NCBI RefSeq assembly: GCF_001570525.1
Contig: NZ_BBXC01000013.1
Coordinates: forward strand, 356,625-420,624
Direction: 5' to 3'
DNA from: Herbidospora sakaeratensis
GTDB lineage: Bacteria > Actinomycetota > Actinomycetes > Streptosporangiales > Streptosporangiaceae
Length of the DNA: 64,000 nt
Made by a program: the position numbers and the translations under genes. Under the pieces are notes generated by a model. The model worked only from the letters and a program-made list of their open reading frames with translations. It had not been told where the DNA came from and made no database searches. This document shows, piece after piece, positions 9,432 to 18,841 of the stretch; the stretch's first letter is position 1, and the number at the start of each line of letters is the position of its first letter.

Positions 9432-9580
9432 ATGAGAGCGGCCACCGAGGACGCCGTCTTCAGAGGCGGCCGGTTCGACTTCGGCGAGCGGGCCCAGGAG
9501 TCGCTGCTCGACGCGCTGCCACCGGTGATCCACGTGCCCGGCGGCACGTCCGCCGCCGGGCCGCCGGCGGCTCCGTCCAT
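9432..9580 (+). pseudogene. Fragment of an AraC-family regulator cupin domain
   Basis: The plus frame from 9432 keeps almost exclusively G or C at third positions for about 48 codons and reads DAVFRGGRFDFGERAQESLL followed by DALPPVIHVPGG. This matches the ligand-binding cupin of AraC-family regulators (pattern cGxFxFd...LLdaLPpvihv). The reading then loses coding character and no HTH region follows, so only a piece of an N-terminal domain remains. It lies directly after the TrmB gene in the same frame as its stop codon. The opposite strand also has an open frame (9407-9880) but with poor codon statistics. I regard it as a gene relic. Confidence 0.45.
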
Positions 9581-10005
9581 TCCCGATCCGCGCCCTGATC
9601 GAGCTTCATGTAGCCGCGTTCGGTGTCTGCCTGGACTAGCAATAGGCATCCTGCCCGTGGGCTGGGACCGGGCTTCGCGAGGACATCGACTCTGCGTCTT
9701 GCAGAACGCCGAACTTCTCTCACTCGTGCCGATCACGGGCCCACGAGATGCCTGACGTTTCGATCCCACCACGTACACGACAGAAGACCTCACCGTGCTC
9801 GGCATGCCGGGGTCTGCTTCTTCGCACGTCAACCCCCGATAACGACAACGATCGACACATCCGACAAAGAATGCCACCAAACCACATTAAAAAGCTTCCA
9901 ATACCCCGGAATGGTTTGTTTTGCGGCAAATGGGATCAATTTGGATAAATCTGGAAGAACTATGTGTCTAGATTGAGTGGAGATAAGCCGTGAGGGAAGG
10001 GCGAG
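9581..10005. other. Gene-free stretch with AT-richer promoter region
   Basis: No frame here has convincing codon bias or a family signature. The last 120 bases (about 9880-10000) are clearly richer in A and T than the surroundings and end just before the histidine kinase start, so they probably contain its promoter. A 29-bp dispersed repeat lies at 9704-9732 and is listed separately. Confidence 0.5.
9704..9732 (+). repeat. 29-bp dispersed repeat, copy 1
   Basis: This element runs from GAACGCCGAACTTCT to CACTCGTGCCGA and matches 32048-32076 at 26 of 29 bases. A third, partial copy sits near 22271-22296. All three are in gene-poor spots. They may be leftover ends of an insertion sequence; this is inference. 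Confidence 0.55.
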
Positions 10006-12312
10006 ATGGTCAATAGCGCTGGCGAAGACGGCATCGCCGCTCTCACCGTTGCCTTCGAGCGCTTCCTGGCCGGCGAGCCCGTCGAGAGCGCCGTTCGCGA
10101 CGGCGTGCTGGCGTCATGGCGGCGGTGCCTGCGCGGGGGCATCACGCCCGACCACATATCCATCGTGTTCCACCCGGACATCGACACGGACGGCGAGTTC
10201 GTCTTTGCCGCCGTACCTGTGCTCGATCAGCTGGAATCCCAGGTCTCCGGTATCAAGGTGGCGGCGGCTCTCGCCGACGAGCGGGCGAGGATCCTGCGGC
10301 TGCGGGCCGGGGAACCGGCGGTCCGCACGTGGCTGGACCGGCTGCCGATCCAGCCCGGCCTCGGGTTCACAGAGGAGGCCGGTGGCACCAACGCGCTCGG
10401 CACCGCACTGGCCGAGCGACGTCCGGCGCTCATCCGCGGCAGGGAACACTTCGCCGACGCGCTGCGCACGCTCGCCTGCGCGGCCGCTCCCATCCGCGAC
10501 CCGATCAGCGGCCGCATCCGCGGCGTCCTCGATCTGGCCTGCCCGGACCGGTACGCCGATCCGGCGATGCTCGCCCTGGTCACGACCGCGGCCAGAAGCA
10601 TCGAACAACGTCTGCTCGAGCAGAACTCCGAACGGGAACAGGCGTCGCTCCGGGCCTTCCTCCACGCCAGGCGCCGGGCCCGGGGGGCGGGGGTCACGCT
10701 GGTGGACAGCGGCTGGCCGGACGACGCTTCCGCCGCCTCAACCGTGTCCGCGGACGACCGGCTTCGTATCCTGGAGAAGGCCGCGGAACTGAGCTCGGCC
10801 GAGCACGTGGGCGTCGCGATGGTGCCGCTGTCGCAGGGCCGCACCGCCCTGCTGCTCAGCCGCCCGGATGGCACGCACCGCACCGCGGTCGAGGCCATCG
10901 TGGACTGCGGCGCGTCCCGGCACGTGACATCGGTCTCGTGGCCCGGTCACCGGCCACCCGTCCCACCCGTCCCGGCCGCCCCGGACACCGCGACCGACGG
11001 GTGGCTGCTCGCCGTGAGCGAGCCCGCCATCGGCCGGCTCGCCCTGCAGGCACGCGCACGACTCAGCCTGCTGTGCGAGGCGGGTTGCCGGATAGGCACC
11101 ACTCTCGACGTGACCCAGACCGCGAAGGAACTGGCCGAGGTCGCCGTCCCGCGGTTCGCCGACTACGTCGGCGTCGATCTCTCCGACCGCGTGCTGCGCG
11201 GAGAGGAGCCCGCCCCCATCTACGCGGGGCTACGCCGGGTCGCCCTCAGGGGCGTCACGAAAGGGTCCTGCCTGTATCAGGCCGGGGCGCTCATCCACCC
11301 GCTCCCGTCCACGCCGCAGGCCCGCAGCGTAGCCGCCGAGCAGCCGATACTCGAACTGGTGCTGGCCACCAACCTCGGCTGGATGGCACAGGATCCCGAA
11401 CGCTGCCAGCGGGTCTGCGCGCACGGCATCCACTCCCTCATCGCGGCGCCGATGCGGACCCGCGGCATCACCCTCGGAATAGTGAACTTCTATCGCTCCG
11501 AGGTCAGTGACGCGTTCGAGGAGGACGACCTCTCCCTGGCCGAGGAACTGGTCAACCGCGCGGCGGTGTGCGTCGACAACGCCCGCCGCTACACCCACGA
11601 GCACACGATATCCACCGAGCTGGAACAGGCCACCACGTCACTGAGACAGTCGCTCGATCGTCAGCGGCGCTTCACCACCGACGCCTCTCACGAACTGCGC
11701 ACTCCTCTGGCCGGGCTGCGAGTCCAACTGGAGGAAGCAGGACTCCACCCCGACGAGACCGACCTCGCCGACCTGCTCCGGCACGCGCTGAGCGATGTCG
11801 ACCGGCTGCAGGCCATCCTCACCGACCTCCTCCTGCTGGCCCGGATCGGCGACGCCCCGTCCACCACCCTGGAGCACGTCGACCTCGTCGAACTCGCCGA
11901 AACCGAAACCTCGCGCCGGATCGGCGACCCCCACCCGACCCGACTCGATCTCACCCCCGGTGTGCTGGCCAACGGCGTCCCCATCCAGATCTACCGGGTG
12001 CTGAACAACCTGCTCGACAACGCGCAGCGGCACGCCGCCCACGCCGTCGTGGTAGGGGTGCGACGCAGCGACGGCATGGCCGAACTCAGCGTCACCGACG
12101 ACGGTCCGGGGGTTCCCCCAGCGGAGCGCGAGCACATCTTCCAGCCCTTCACCCGGCTGGACACCGCGCGCAGCCGTGACATCGGCGGCACCGGGCTCGG
12201 CCTGGCCATCGCCCGCGACATCGCCCATGCCCACCACGGCACCCTGCGTGTCGAGGACGCGCCTCCGAACGGAGCGCGCTTCGTCCTTCGCCTCCCACTC
12301 GCCGACCCATGA
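10006..12312 (+). CDS. Orphan sensor histidine kinase with AcoR/DhaR-like N-terminal sensor and GAF domain
   Basis: 768 aa, ATG preceded by GGGAAGGG. Residues about 25-210 match the sensory region of AcoR/DhaR-type activators (VLASWRRCLRGGITPD, then LGFTEEAGGTNALGTALAER and CAAAPIRDPISGRIRGVLDL). A second GAF domain spans about 350-515 (GTTLDVTQTAKELAEVAVPR). The kinase core is complete: H-box FTTDASHELRTPLAGL with His562, N-box VLNNLLDNAQRHA, G1 VTDDGPGVPP and G2 GGTGLGLAIARDIAHAHHG. There is no transmembrane segment, so it should sense a cytosolic signal. No response regulator is adjacent. The next gene encodes a stand-alone paralogue of the N-terminal sensor domain, which suggests a partner relationship. 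Confidence 0.92.
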   Translation: MVNSAGEDGIAALTVAFERFLAGEPVESAVRDGVLASWRRCLRGGITPDHISIVFHPDIDTDGEFVFAAVPVLDQLESQVSGIKVAAALADERARILRLRAGEPAVRTWLDRLPIQPGLGFTEEAGGTNALGTALAERRPALIRGREHFADALRTLACAAAPIRDPISGRIRGVLDLACPDRYADPAMLALVTTAARSIEQRLLEQNSEREQASLRAFLHARRRARGAGVTLVDSGWPDDASAASTVSADDRLRILEKAAELSSAEHVGVAMVPLSQGRTALLLSRPDGTHRTAVEAIVDCGASRHVTSVSWPGHRPPVPPVPAAPDTATDGWLLAVSEPAIGRLALQARARLSLLCEAGCRIGTTLDVTQTAKELAEVAVPRFADYVGVDLSDRVLRGEEPAPIYAGLRRVALRGVTKGSCLYQAGALIHPLPSTPQARSVAAEQPILELVLATNLGWMAQDPERCQRVCAHGIHSLIAAPMRTRGITLGIVNFYRSEVSDAFEEDDLSLAEELVNRAAVCVDNARRYTHEHTISTELEQATTSLRQSLDRQRRFTTDASHELRTPLAGLRVQLEEAGLHPDETDLADLLRHALSDVDRLQAILTDLLLLARIGDAPSTTLEHVDLVELAETETSRRIGDPHPTRLDLTPGVLANGVPIQIYRVLNNLLDNAQRHAAHAVVVGVRRSDGMAELSVTDDGPGVPPAEREHIFQPFTRLDTARSRDIGGTGLGLAIARDIAHAHHGTLRVEDAPPNGARFVLRLPLADP

Positions 12313-12423
12313 AACGGCCGTGGAAAATTGATTACCCTTTGACCGTCAATGAGAATAATGATGCCATTTGTCAATATTATTGAGATACGTGCTTAGTCGG
12401 AGGGAGCTTTGGGAGCGAGTCGA

Positions 12424-13278
12424 ATGACAGGCGTCGTGGACTTGGAGCGGTTCCTGGACGGAAAGCTCACAGCGAGCGAAGTACGCACTCCGATCTTGAA
12501 TTCGTGGCAGCGGTGTCAGGCCGCGGGGCTCACTCCCGACACCGCCCGCCCACGCCAGTTCAACGATCTGGACTTCGACTGCGAGCTGGTGCGCGCGGCC
12601 CGGCCCGTGTTCGCGCGGCTGCAGACCGCAGTCGCGGGCACCCCGACGGGCATGTTCCTGGGCGATGCGACGGGCGTGATGTTCCTGCGCAACGTGGGCG
12701 AGAAAGCCCAGGCCAGGAACCTGGACGCGGTCGGCGCCGCCCCCGGCTTCAGCTACGCCGAGCCGGACATCGGCACCACCGCCTTCGGCTCGGCGCTGGT
12801 GGAACGGCGAACCTGCCGGGTCGTGGGCAACGAACACTTCTCGGCGAACCTCCACGGGCTCACCGCCGTGGCCACACCGATCCGGAACCCGCTCAGCGGG
12901 CGCATGGCCGGCGTCATCAGCATCACCTGCCCGGCCGCCAGGGCGAGCAGGGCGATGACGGCCCTGGCCCGGCAGTCGGCCACCGGTGTCGAGCAGCGGC
13001 TGCTCGAACTGAGCAGCGAACACGAGCGTGCCCTGATGGAGGAGTTCCTCCGGGCGAAGAGGCTCAGAGCCGGAACCCCCGTACCGGGTTCCGCGCCCGG
13101 GGACCTGTGCCACCACGATCGGCTCACCCTGGAGGACGCCGCCGTGCGGCTGGTCGCGCAGGGCAGGGGAGCGGTGGTGGACGTCACCCTCTCCGATGGC
13201 CGCATCGCCACGCTCGTGGCCCAGCCGATGAGCGATTCCCCCGGCATCGCGGTAGAGGTCTGGTTCACCGCCGGCTAG
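12424..13278 (+). CDS. Stand-alone AcoR/DhaR-like GAF sensor protein
   Basis: 284 aa from ATG 12424, nine bases after GGGAG; a TTG at 12409 is a less likely start. It begins MTGVVDLERFLDGKLTASEV and contains the same landmarks as the kinase N-terminus: ILNSWQRCQAAGLTPD, DIGTTAFGSALVERR, HGLTAVATPIRNPLSGRMAG and ATGVEQRLLELSSEHERAL. In proteobacteria this domain precedes a sigma-54 AAA+ motor and a Fis HTH. Both are absent here, as expected for actinomycetes, which lack sigma-54. The remaining C-terminal 80 residues have no clear fold (GRGAVVDVTLSDGRIATLV). It may feed a ligand signal to the upstream kinase; that is inference. Confidence 0.8.
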   Translation: MTGVVDLERFLDGKLTASEVRTPILNSWQRCQAAGLTPDTARPRQFNDLDFDCELVRAARPVFARLQTAVAGTPTGMFLGDATGVMFLRNVGEKAQARNLDAVGAAPGFSYAEPDIGTTAFGSALVERRTCRVVGNEHFSANLHGLTAVATPIRNPLSGRMAGVISITCPAARASRAMTALARQSATGVEQRLLELSSEHERALMEEFLRAKRLRAGTPVPGSAPGDLCHHDRLTLEDAAVRLVAQGRGAVVDVTLSDGRIATLVAQPMSDSPGIAVEVWFTAG

Positions 13279-13487
13279 CGCCGGGTTCACCGGAACACAT
13301 CGAAGCGCCGGATCTCCGCCCGATGGCGACGGGCGAGGCCGATCCACGGCCCGTTTCCGCCGTATTCCGGTGGCACGTAGGAGATTCGGTCCGTTCTCCC
13401 TGCTTTTCGTCGCTCGCGCCATCGACGCCGCGCAGATCGCATCCCGATCACGCGGATTACGATTGCCTCCCGATCAGAGGAAACAGA

Positions 13488-16400
13488 ATGGCCCGGGAAG
13501 GCGATCTTCGTAAAGCACTCGTCTCGCGACGTGTGCTGTTGTTCTGCGGCGCGGGAATCAGCATGGATCCGCCCTCGACCCTTCCCGACTGGCACACGCT
13601 CCGGGACGAGACCCTCCGCGCGATCGCGGGTCGTGACCCCTTTCTGGCGCCTCACCTGGAGACTCTCCTCGGCCTCGAAATGCTGGCCGACCCCGCGAAG
13701 CACGGGTTGCCACCGGAGGTCGTGGCCTCGGTGCTGAGCGCGGCGACCCCTCGGTATTTCCAGTCGCTCCGATCGCTCGACCACGGATTCGTCAACCACA
13801 ATCACCGCCTGACGGCCGCCGCGGCGGCGCACGGTCTGGTCCGCCATGTGGTGACCACCAATTTCGACCGGCTGCTGGAGCTCGCCCTCGAAGAAGGGGG
13901 CGTGCCGTTCCGGGTATACCGGACCGACGAGGAATTCGGCGCGTACCGCGACGACCCCGGCTTCGTTCACGTATTCAAGATTCACGGTTCTCTCGACATC
14001 CCCGAATCGATCATCGCCCGAGTGGAGGACGAGGGACGTGGCCTGGCCGGTCCGAAGGCGGTGGTCCTCCGAGAACTGTTACGGGATTTCCTCTTCGCCT
14101 TCTGGGGATACAGCGGAGCCGATCTGAAGGTCGACCTGGACTACCTGCAGATGGTCACGATGGCGCCGCAGGCGCGCGGCTTCGTGTGGAACCAGCACGC
14201 GGCCGACGGCTTCCGCGAGCCGGTCAACCCGCACGTCCAGCGACTGGCCGCCCTCTACCGCCGCCGGGGCGTCGTCGGCTGGGGAGTGGTCCCGGCCGCC
14301 CTGAACGCGGCGCTCCCCCCGCACGACCGGGTCGACCTCCGGCCGGGCACGGCCGATGAGATCGCCGCGCACCGCCAGGCCCGGACCGCTGAGCTCACGA
14401 CGTCGCTGGCGGCGTGGGCGTCGGAGTCGCTGTCCGCCGAAGTCGCGCTGCTCGTCTTCGGCCGTCTGCTGCGCAAGGCCGGGGAGGTCCAGTCGTCGGC
14501 GAGCTGCTTCCTGAAGCTGTACGAGAGAGGGACGCCAGCCGACGACCTGAGCATCACCACCCGAGCCCTGACCGAACTGGGCGAGCTGTACGCGGAGGCC
14601 GGAGAAGGGCTCGTGGCGGACGACTACCTGCAACGCGCCAACGAACTCGCCCGTTCGGCGGGCGACATCGTCACGACCCTCCAGACCGCCGTAACCCGGG
14701 GGATCCGGACCGCGCGCAGGGGGCAGCCGATCCCCGCGCTGCTGCGCTACGGGTTCGCCGAGCACCTCACCCGATGGGAAGGCTCCGACACCAGCCGGCG
14801 CCAGATCAGCATCGGCCTCGCCGACGTGCTGGTCCAGCTCCAGGCCCCTGAGGCAGCCCTGGAGCGCTACCAGTCAGCCGCCGGAGAGGCGCACGCGGCG
14901 GGCGCGAAGGAGGAACTCGCGGAGATCCTCTACCGCATCGGCGTCTTCTACGAGGAGAACGGCGACCCGGCGGCGGCTGCCGTCCACCTCGAAGAGGCGG
15001 TGGAGCTGGCGACGTGGCTCGGGTCGCGGTGGAGCCGCGACACCTACCGGCTCCGGCTGGAGTCCCTCACCGGCGCGGCCGGACGCGGCGAGACACTCGA
15101 CCGCGTGGTGGCCGATTCACTGCGGGTCGGCAACGTCCACATGGAACAGCACGCGCTGGTGGACGCGGTCGCCCTGCGACCCGACGGAGAACACGCTGAG
15201 GAGATCCTCGCCGCCGCCGGGGATTACGCCGCCAAATTCGGCGACGCCACTCTCACCGCCAAGGTCCTGATCGCCCGCACGCGCGTCCACACCGGCGGCG
15301 AGGCCTCCGCCGATCTCGTGGACGCGATCGAAGGCGCCCTCCTCGGCCACTATGGCCTCGGCTCACCGGAATCGGTGGCCCGGCTGTCCGGGTGGCTGGT
15401 CGACACGCAGTGGCCCGACCTGGGTTCGGAAGCCCTCACCTGGCTCGAACGCGCGGTCGCGATCGGCCTCAGGGCGCAGCGGGTCGACCCCGCCCTCATC
15501 GACAAACGCGAAGTCGCGAAGGGGCGGCTGGGCAGGGCCGGCTATCCCGCAGACTGGGCTGCCTTCACCGCGGCCCTCACCTCCGCGTGGCCGGGCATGA
15601 CCGGCGAGCTCGCCGCCGTCGCCCGCGAGTGGAGGGTGTCCACCCGCCGGCTCGGAAAGGCGGGACGACGATTCGCGGGCACCTTCGGGCGCTGCGTCGC
15701 GGTCATGCGGAAGATCGCCGTCCGGGCGAAGAAGAGGCGGGAGGCGGGCGACGCGGAAGGAGCTCTCACCGTCCTGCGCGCGCTGCGGGACACCGCGGTG
15801 AAGTTCGGCGACCCCCAGCTCGCCGCCACGTTGTCCAACGAGATCGGCCACTGTCTCCTCGACCTGGACCGGCCCGCGGAGGCGGTGGGCGCCTACCTGC
15901 ACGCCGCCCAGTCCGCCGCGGACGCCTCGGACCTGGCCGAGTCGGTCGACGGTCTCTACAACGCGGGACGCGCCCACGAGGAACTGGCCCGATGGCCGGA
16001 GGCGGAGCTGAACTACCAGCTGGCGCACGACCAGCTGCTGGTCCGCCCGGACCTGCGTACTCTGCTGAAGATCACATTGGGCTTGGGTGAGGCGCGCAGA
16101 CATCTGGGCGACAACGTCCGCGCGAAGGACGCCTTCGGCCAGGCCGAGATCTACGCCCGCGCCCTGCGCGACGAGCAGCTCATCGAGCAGGTCGTGACGC
16201 GCCTGGGCAAGGTCTGCTGGGACCTCGGAGAGTTCGAGATCTCGATCCGCTACCGCGAGGAGAGGCGTGGCCTGTGCGAACGCCGTGGCGAGAACGGCGC
16301 GGCGACCCTCATCTCCCTCCTGATCGCGAACACCTACCACGAGAAGCTGCGGCGGCCCGGCGATGCCCTGCCGTTCTACCGCCGCGCCCTCGAAGGGACC

Positions 16401-17126
16401 CCGGATCCAGACGGCACGGTGCGGGAGCGGATGCTGCGCTGCGAGCGCGACCTCGCCGAACGGCCGCCTGAGACGCGGCTCCTCGACCTCCTGCGCCGCC
16501 ACGACGGCCGGCCCGCCGCGCTGGCCGTCAGGTTGGCGCTCGCCACCGACTTCAACGTCTGGCACTTCGAGCTACGCAGTTTCTGCGCCTGGTACGAACG
16601 TGTCTGGGACGGCCGGATCCCGCCGATCGTCGGCGGCGAGCCCCGGATCCCGGTATGGGCCCTGATGGCGATCAAGCAGCTCATCGCCTTCGCACGCGCG
16701 GACCGGCTGCGTGGAGAACCATCCGCCGCGATCGCGCTGCTGGACCTGGCGCAGACCTTCGCCGACGCGTTCGACATCCCTCAGGGCGCGTACGCCGTAC
16801 TGACCGAACGGGCCCGGCAGAGCGGGCCGGAAGACGCCGCCGACCACCTCAGGGAAGCCCGGACGATCAGGTCGGACTTCCGGAAGTGGGCGCGCGATCA
16901 GCGGGCCGACGTGGTCGTCACCGGAAACGGCCATGTCATACCGGCGTGGTCCCAGCTCGGCGTTCTCCTGGTGGAACACGGTAAGGGGATCGTCTCGCAG
17001 CCGCGGCTGCGTGTGGTGACGACCTTGGTGGAGGCGGCGCAGCTGTACTCGTTCGAGCATCCGCTGTGGCGCGGGCCCAGGCGTTTCCGGCGTACGCGGG
17101 GCAAGAGCCGGTGGAAGTCACCCTGA
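13488..17126 (+). CDS. SIR2-like NADase domain fused to a long TPR array (candidate defence protein)
   Basis: 1,212 aa from ATG 13488 with a GAGG ribosome binding site; the open frame extends far upstream but that part overlaps the previous gene. Residues 10-270 form a SIR2_2-type Rossmann domain: GAGIS (21-25), VVTTNFDRLLELAL with Asn125 and Asp127, and HVFKIHGSLD with His166, the residues expected for NAD+ hydrolysis. Residues about 300-1190 are helical repeats of tetratricopeptide type (for example LGELYAEAGEGLVADDYLQR and IGVFYEENGDPAAAAVHLEE). No membrane segment or signal is present. Proteins joining SIR2 to repeat or STAND-type sensors are known antiphage NAD+-depleting effectors. No partner genes flank it, so it would act alone. 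The defence role is inferred. Confidence 0.88.
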   Translation: MAREGDLRKALVSRRVLLFCGAGISMDPPSTLPDWHTLRDETLRAIAGRDPFLAPHLETLLGLEMLADPAKHGLPPEVVASVLSAATPRYFQSLRSLDHGFVNHNHRLTAAAAAHGLVRHVVTTNFDRLLELALEEGGVPFRVYRTDEEFGAYRDDPGFVHVFKIHGSLDIPESIIARVEDEGRGLAGPKAVVLRELLRDFLFAFWGYSGADLKVDLDYLQMVTMAPQARGFVWNQHAADGFREPVNPHVQRLAALYRRRGVVGWGVVPAALNAALPPHDRVDLRPGTADEIAAHRQARTAELTTSLAAWASESLSAEVALLVFGRLLRKAGEVQSSASCFLKLYERGTPADDLSITTRALTELGELYAEAGEGLVADDYLQRANELARSAGDIVTTLQTAVTRGIRTARRGQPIPALLRYGFAEHLTRWEGSDTSRRQISIGLADVLVQLQAPEAALERYQSAAGEAHAAGAKEELAEILYRIGVFYEENGDPAAAAVHLEEAVELATWLGSRWSRDTYRLRLESLTGAAGRGETLDRVVADSLRVGNVHMEQHALVDAVALRPDGEHAEEILAAAGDYAAKFGDATLTAKVLIARTRVHTGGEASADLVDAIEGALLGHYGLGSPESVARLSGWLVDTQWPDLGSEALTWLERAVAIGLRAQRVDPALIDKREVAKGRLGRAGYPADWAAFTAALTSAWPGMTGELAAVAREWRVSTRRLGKAGRRFAGTFGRCVAVMRKIAVRAKKRREAGDAEGALTVLRALRDTAVKFGDPQLAATLSNEIGHCLLDLDRPAEAVGAYLHAAQSAADASDLAESVDGLYNAGRAHEELARWPEAELNYQLAHDQLLVRPDLRTLLKITLGLGEARRHLGDNVRAKDAFGQAEIYARALRDEQLIEQVVTRLGKVCWDLGEFEISIRYREERRGLCERRGENGAATLISLLIANTYHEKLRRPGDALPFYRRALEGTPDPDGTVRERMLRCERDLAERPPETRLLDLLRRHDGRPAALAVRLALATDFNVWHFELRSFCAWYERVWDGRIPPIVGGEPRIPVWALMAIKQLIAFARADRLRGEPSAAIALLDLAQTFADAFDIPQGAYAVLTERARQSGPEDAADHLREARTIRSDFRKWARDQRADVVVTGNGHVIPAWSQLGVLLVEHGKGIVSQPRLRVVTTLVEAAQLYSFEHPLWRGPRRFRRTRGKSRWKSP

Positions 17127-17303
17127 CCGCGGTCGCCCTCGCAGGATGGCCCGTTCGGCCGGAGGTCGCATCGTCCGGCCTGGGCCTGACCAGCGAGGCG
17201 CGGATGGGGAACGTCTTTCGTCCTGCGTGGACCGCTGATGAGCAGCCGGCGGCGAGCTTTCCGTCGATCTGCCCGGCCATCGTCCGCACCCTAGCCTGAG
17301 GCC

Positions 17304-17702
17304 ATGACGAAGAACTGGCCCGACGTCCGCCGATACTTCCTGAGCGACACGGTCGCCCATGTCGCGACCCTCCTGCCCGACGGTGCGCCCCACAGCGTTC
17401 CCGTGTGGGTGGGGGTGGAGGGCGACCTGATCGCCTTCTTCTCGCTTGCAGGCTCGCGGAAGGCGCAGAACCTCGAAGCCGACCCCCGCATCGCCCTCTC
17501 GGTGACCGGCTCGGACAACCCCCTCGACATGGCCACCGTGCGCGGCCGCGTCGTGCGGCGCATCGAGGGGGACGCGGCGCTGCCGATCGTCGACCGGATC
17601 GCCGAGCGATACACCGGTGAGCCGTATGACATCCGCGAGGGTCTGGTGGCCTTTCTCGTACAGCCGGAGGTCTGCTGGGCCCGCGACTACAGCGCCGAGT
17701 AG
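17304..17702 (+). CDS. PPOX-class (pyridoxamine 5'-phosphate oxidase-like) flavin/F420 enzyme
   Basis: 132 aa, the usual length of small split-barrel proteins of the PPOX class F420-dependent family. The N-terminal pattern FLSDTVAHVATLLPDGAPHS with VPVWVGVEGDLIAFFS, then SRKAQNLEADPRIALSVTG and the C-terminal IREGLVAFLVQPEVCWARDY match the family. Members use F420H2, FMN or haem to reduce or oxidise diverse small molecules in the cytosol. I cannot tell the cofactor from sequence alone. It is a single gene that converges on the SGNH hydrolase with a 16-bp overlap of the two 3' ends. Confidence 0.88.
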   Translation: MTKNWPDVRRYFLSDTVAHVATLLPDGAPHSVPVWVGVEGDLIAFFSLAGSRKAQNLEADPRIALSVTGSDNPLDMATVRGRVVRRIEGDAALPIVDRIAERYTGEPYDIREGLVAFLVQPEVCWARDYSAE

Positions 17703-18841
17703 AAGGGACCTCCCGGGGCGAAGGCGTGGTCGGTGAACCGGCGGCCGATGAGCTGATGCGTGGCGGTGTCGGGGTGGAGCGCGTCGGGGAGGGGGTGCTC
17801 GGCGGCGTCCGCCTCTCCGTAGAGCGCGGTCCCGTCGAGGTAGTGGAGGTTCGGGTCGTCACCACGCCGCTCGACCAGGGAGGCGAGCGCGTCGCGGATC
17901 ACGCGGAGCGTGAGACGTCCCAGCTCACGGTCTCCGGGCCGGCCGGTCGCGGTGAAGCGGACCTGGTCGGTGCCCAGCGTCGCCGGGTCCACGGCTCCCG
18001 GTCCCGGGGTGTCCTCGTGGATGGGACACAGGATGGGGGAGATCACCAGAAGCGGTGTGTCGGGGTGTCCGTCGCGGATGGTGTCGAGGAAGCCGTGGAC
18101 GGCGGGGACGAAGGCCCGCAGCCGCATGGCGTCGAGGTTCACGACGTTGATTCCGAGCTTGACGCTGATCAGGTCTGCCGCGGAGTCACGGATGACGCGG
18201 GCGGTGAACGGGTCGACCAGCGCGCTGCCGCCGAGGCCGAGGTTGCGCAGTTCGACGCCGGCGCGTCGGGCCGCGACGACGGGCCAGATCTGAGTGGGTC
18301 CGCTCGCGTTCGAGCCGTGGCTGATCGAGCTGCCATGGTGAACCCACAACGGGCCCTTCGCGTCGACGGGACGGACGGGCTCGTCCGTCCGCAACTCGAC
18401 GAGCTCAAGCCCCTCGTTGTGCGGCAGCCAGATCTCGATGTCCTTGTCACCTGGGCCCAGACGCTGGAACGACACCGTCTGGGAGGGACCCGGCCGGAAC
18501 CGCGTCGCCCCCGTTTCGAGGTCGACCTCCACGAGATCGCCGTCGGCCAGTCGCACCTCCGCGACCAGTTCTCCGTCGACGACGAGATCGATCCCTCCGC
18601 GCGGCCGATCCGCGCCCCGATAGGCGACCCGGGTGGGATGCACGACCAGCTCGATCGTCCGCGCCGCGGTCGTGAACACGAGACGGGCGCCGGAGGGCTG
18701 CGCCTCCATCATCGACAGCTGCGGATCCGGGAACTGATCGCGCACCCGGCCGGGCAGCCGGTGGAGTCGGACGCCTCGCGGGGTGCGTTCAAGCTCGGCG
18801 ACGCCCCGGACGAGCCGGTCGTCCACGGCGGTAATGATCAT
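17687..18841 (-). CDS. SGNH/GDSL-family hydrolase
   Basis: 384 aa. The first 165 residues look like a beta-sandwich region (RTIELVVHPTRVAYRG, FRPGPSQTVSFQRLG), followed by an SGNH esterase: block I HHGSSISHGSNASGPTQIW with the nucleophile Ser, block II LRNLGLGGSALVD with Gly, block III region ISVKLGINVVN with Asn and block V LPDALHPD with the Asp-His pair. This two-domain layout is seen in carbohydrate esterases and deacetylases. No signal peptide is visible, so it may act on an imported substrate. Its ATG overlaps the stop of the TetR gene (ATGA), so the regulator and enzyme are coupled and probably autoregulated together. Confidence 0.88.
   Translation of the reverse strand: MIITAVDDRLVRGVAELERTPRGVRLHRLPGRVRDQFPDPQLSMMEAQPSGARLVFTTAARTIELVVHPTRVAYRGADRPRGGIDLVVDGELVAEVRLADGDLVEVDLETGATRFRPGPSQTVSFQRLGPGDKDIEIWLPHNEGLELVELRTDEPVRPVDAKGPLWVHHGSSISHGSNASGPTQIWPVVAARRAGVELRNLGLGGSALVDPFTARVIRDSAADLISVKLGINVVNLDAMRLRAFVPAVHGFLDTIRDGHPDTPLLVISPILCPIHEDTPGPGAVDPATLGTDQVRFTATGRPGDRELGRLTLRVIRDALASLVERRGDDPNLHYLDGTALYGEADAAEHPLPDALHPDTATHQLIGRRFTDHAFAPGGPFYSAL

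Noticed and set aside
8307..9533. Minus-strand open frame of 408 codons
   Set aside because: Mirror of the TrmB-like gene with no ribosome binding site or motif.
9407..9880. Minus-strand ORF of 157 codons
   Set aside because: Codon bias is poor and it opposes a plus-strand frame with a recognisable AraC cupin motif.
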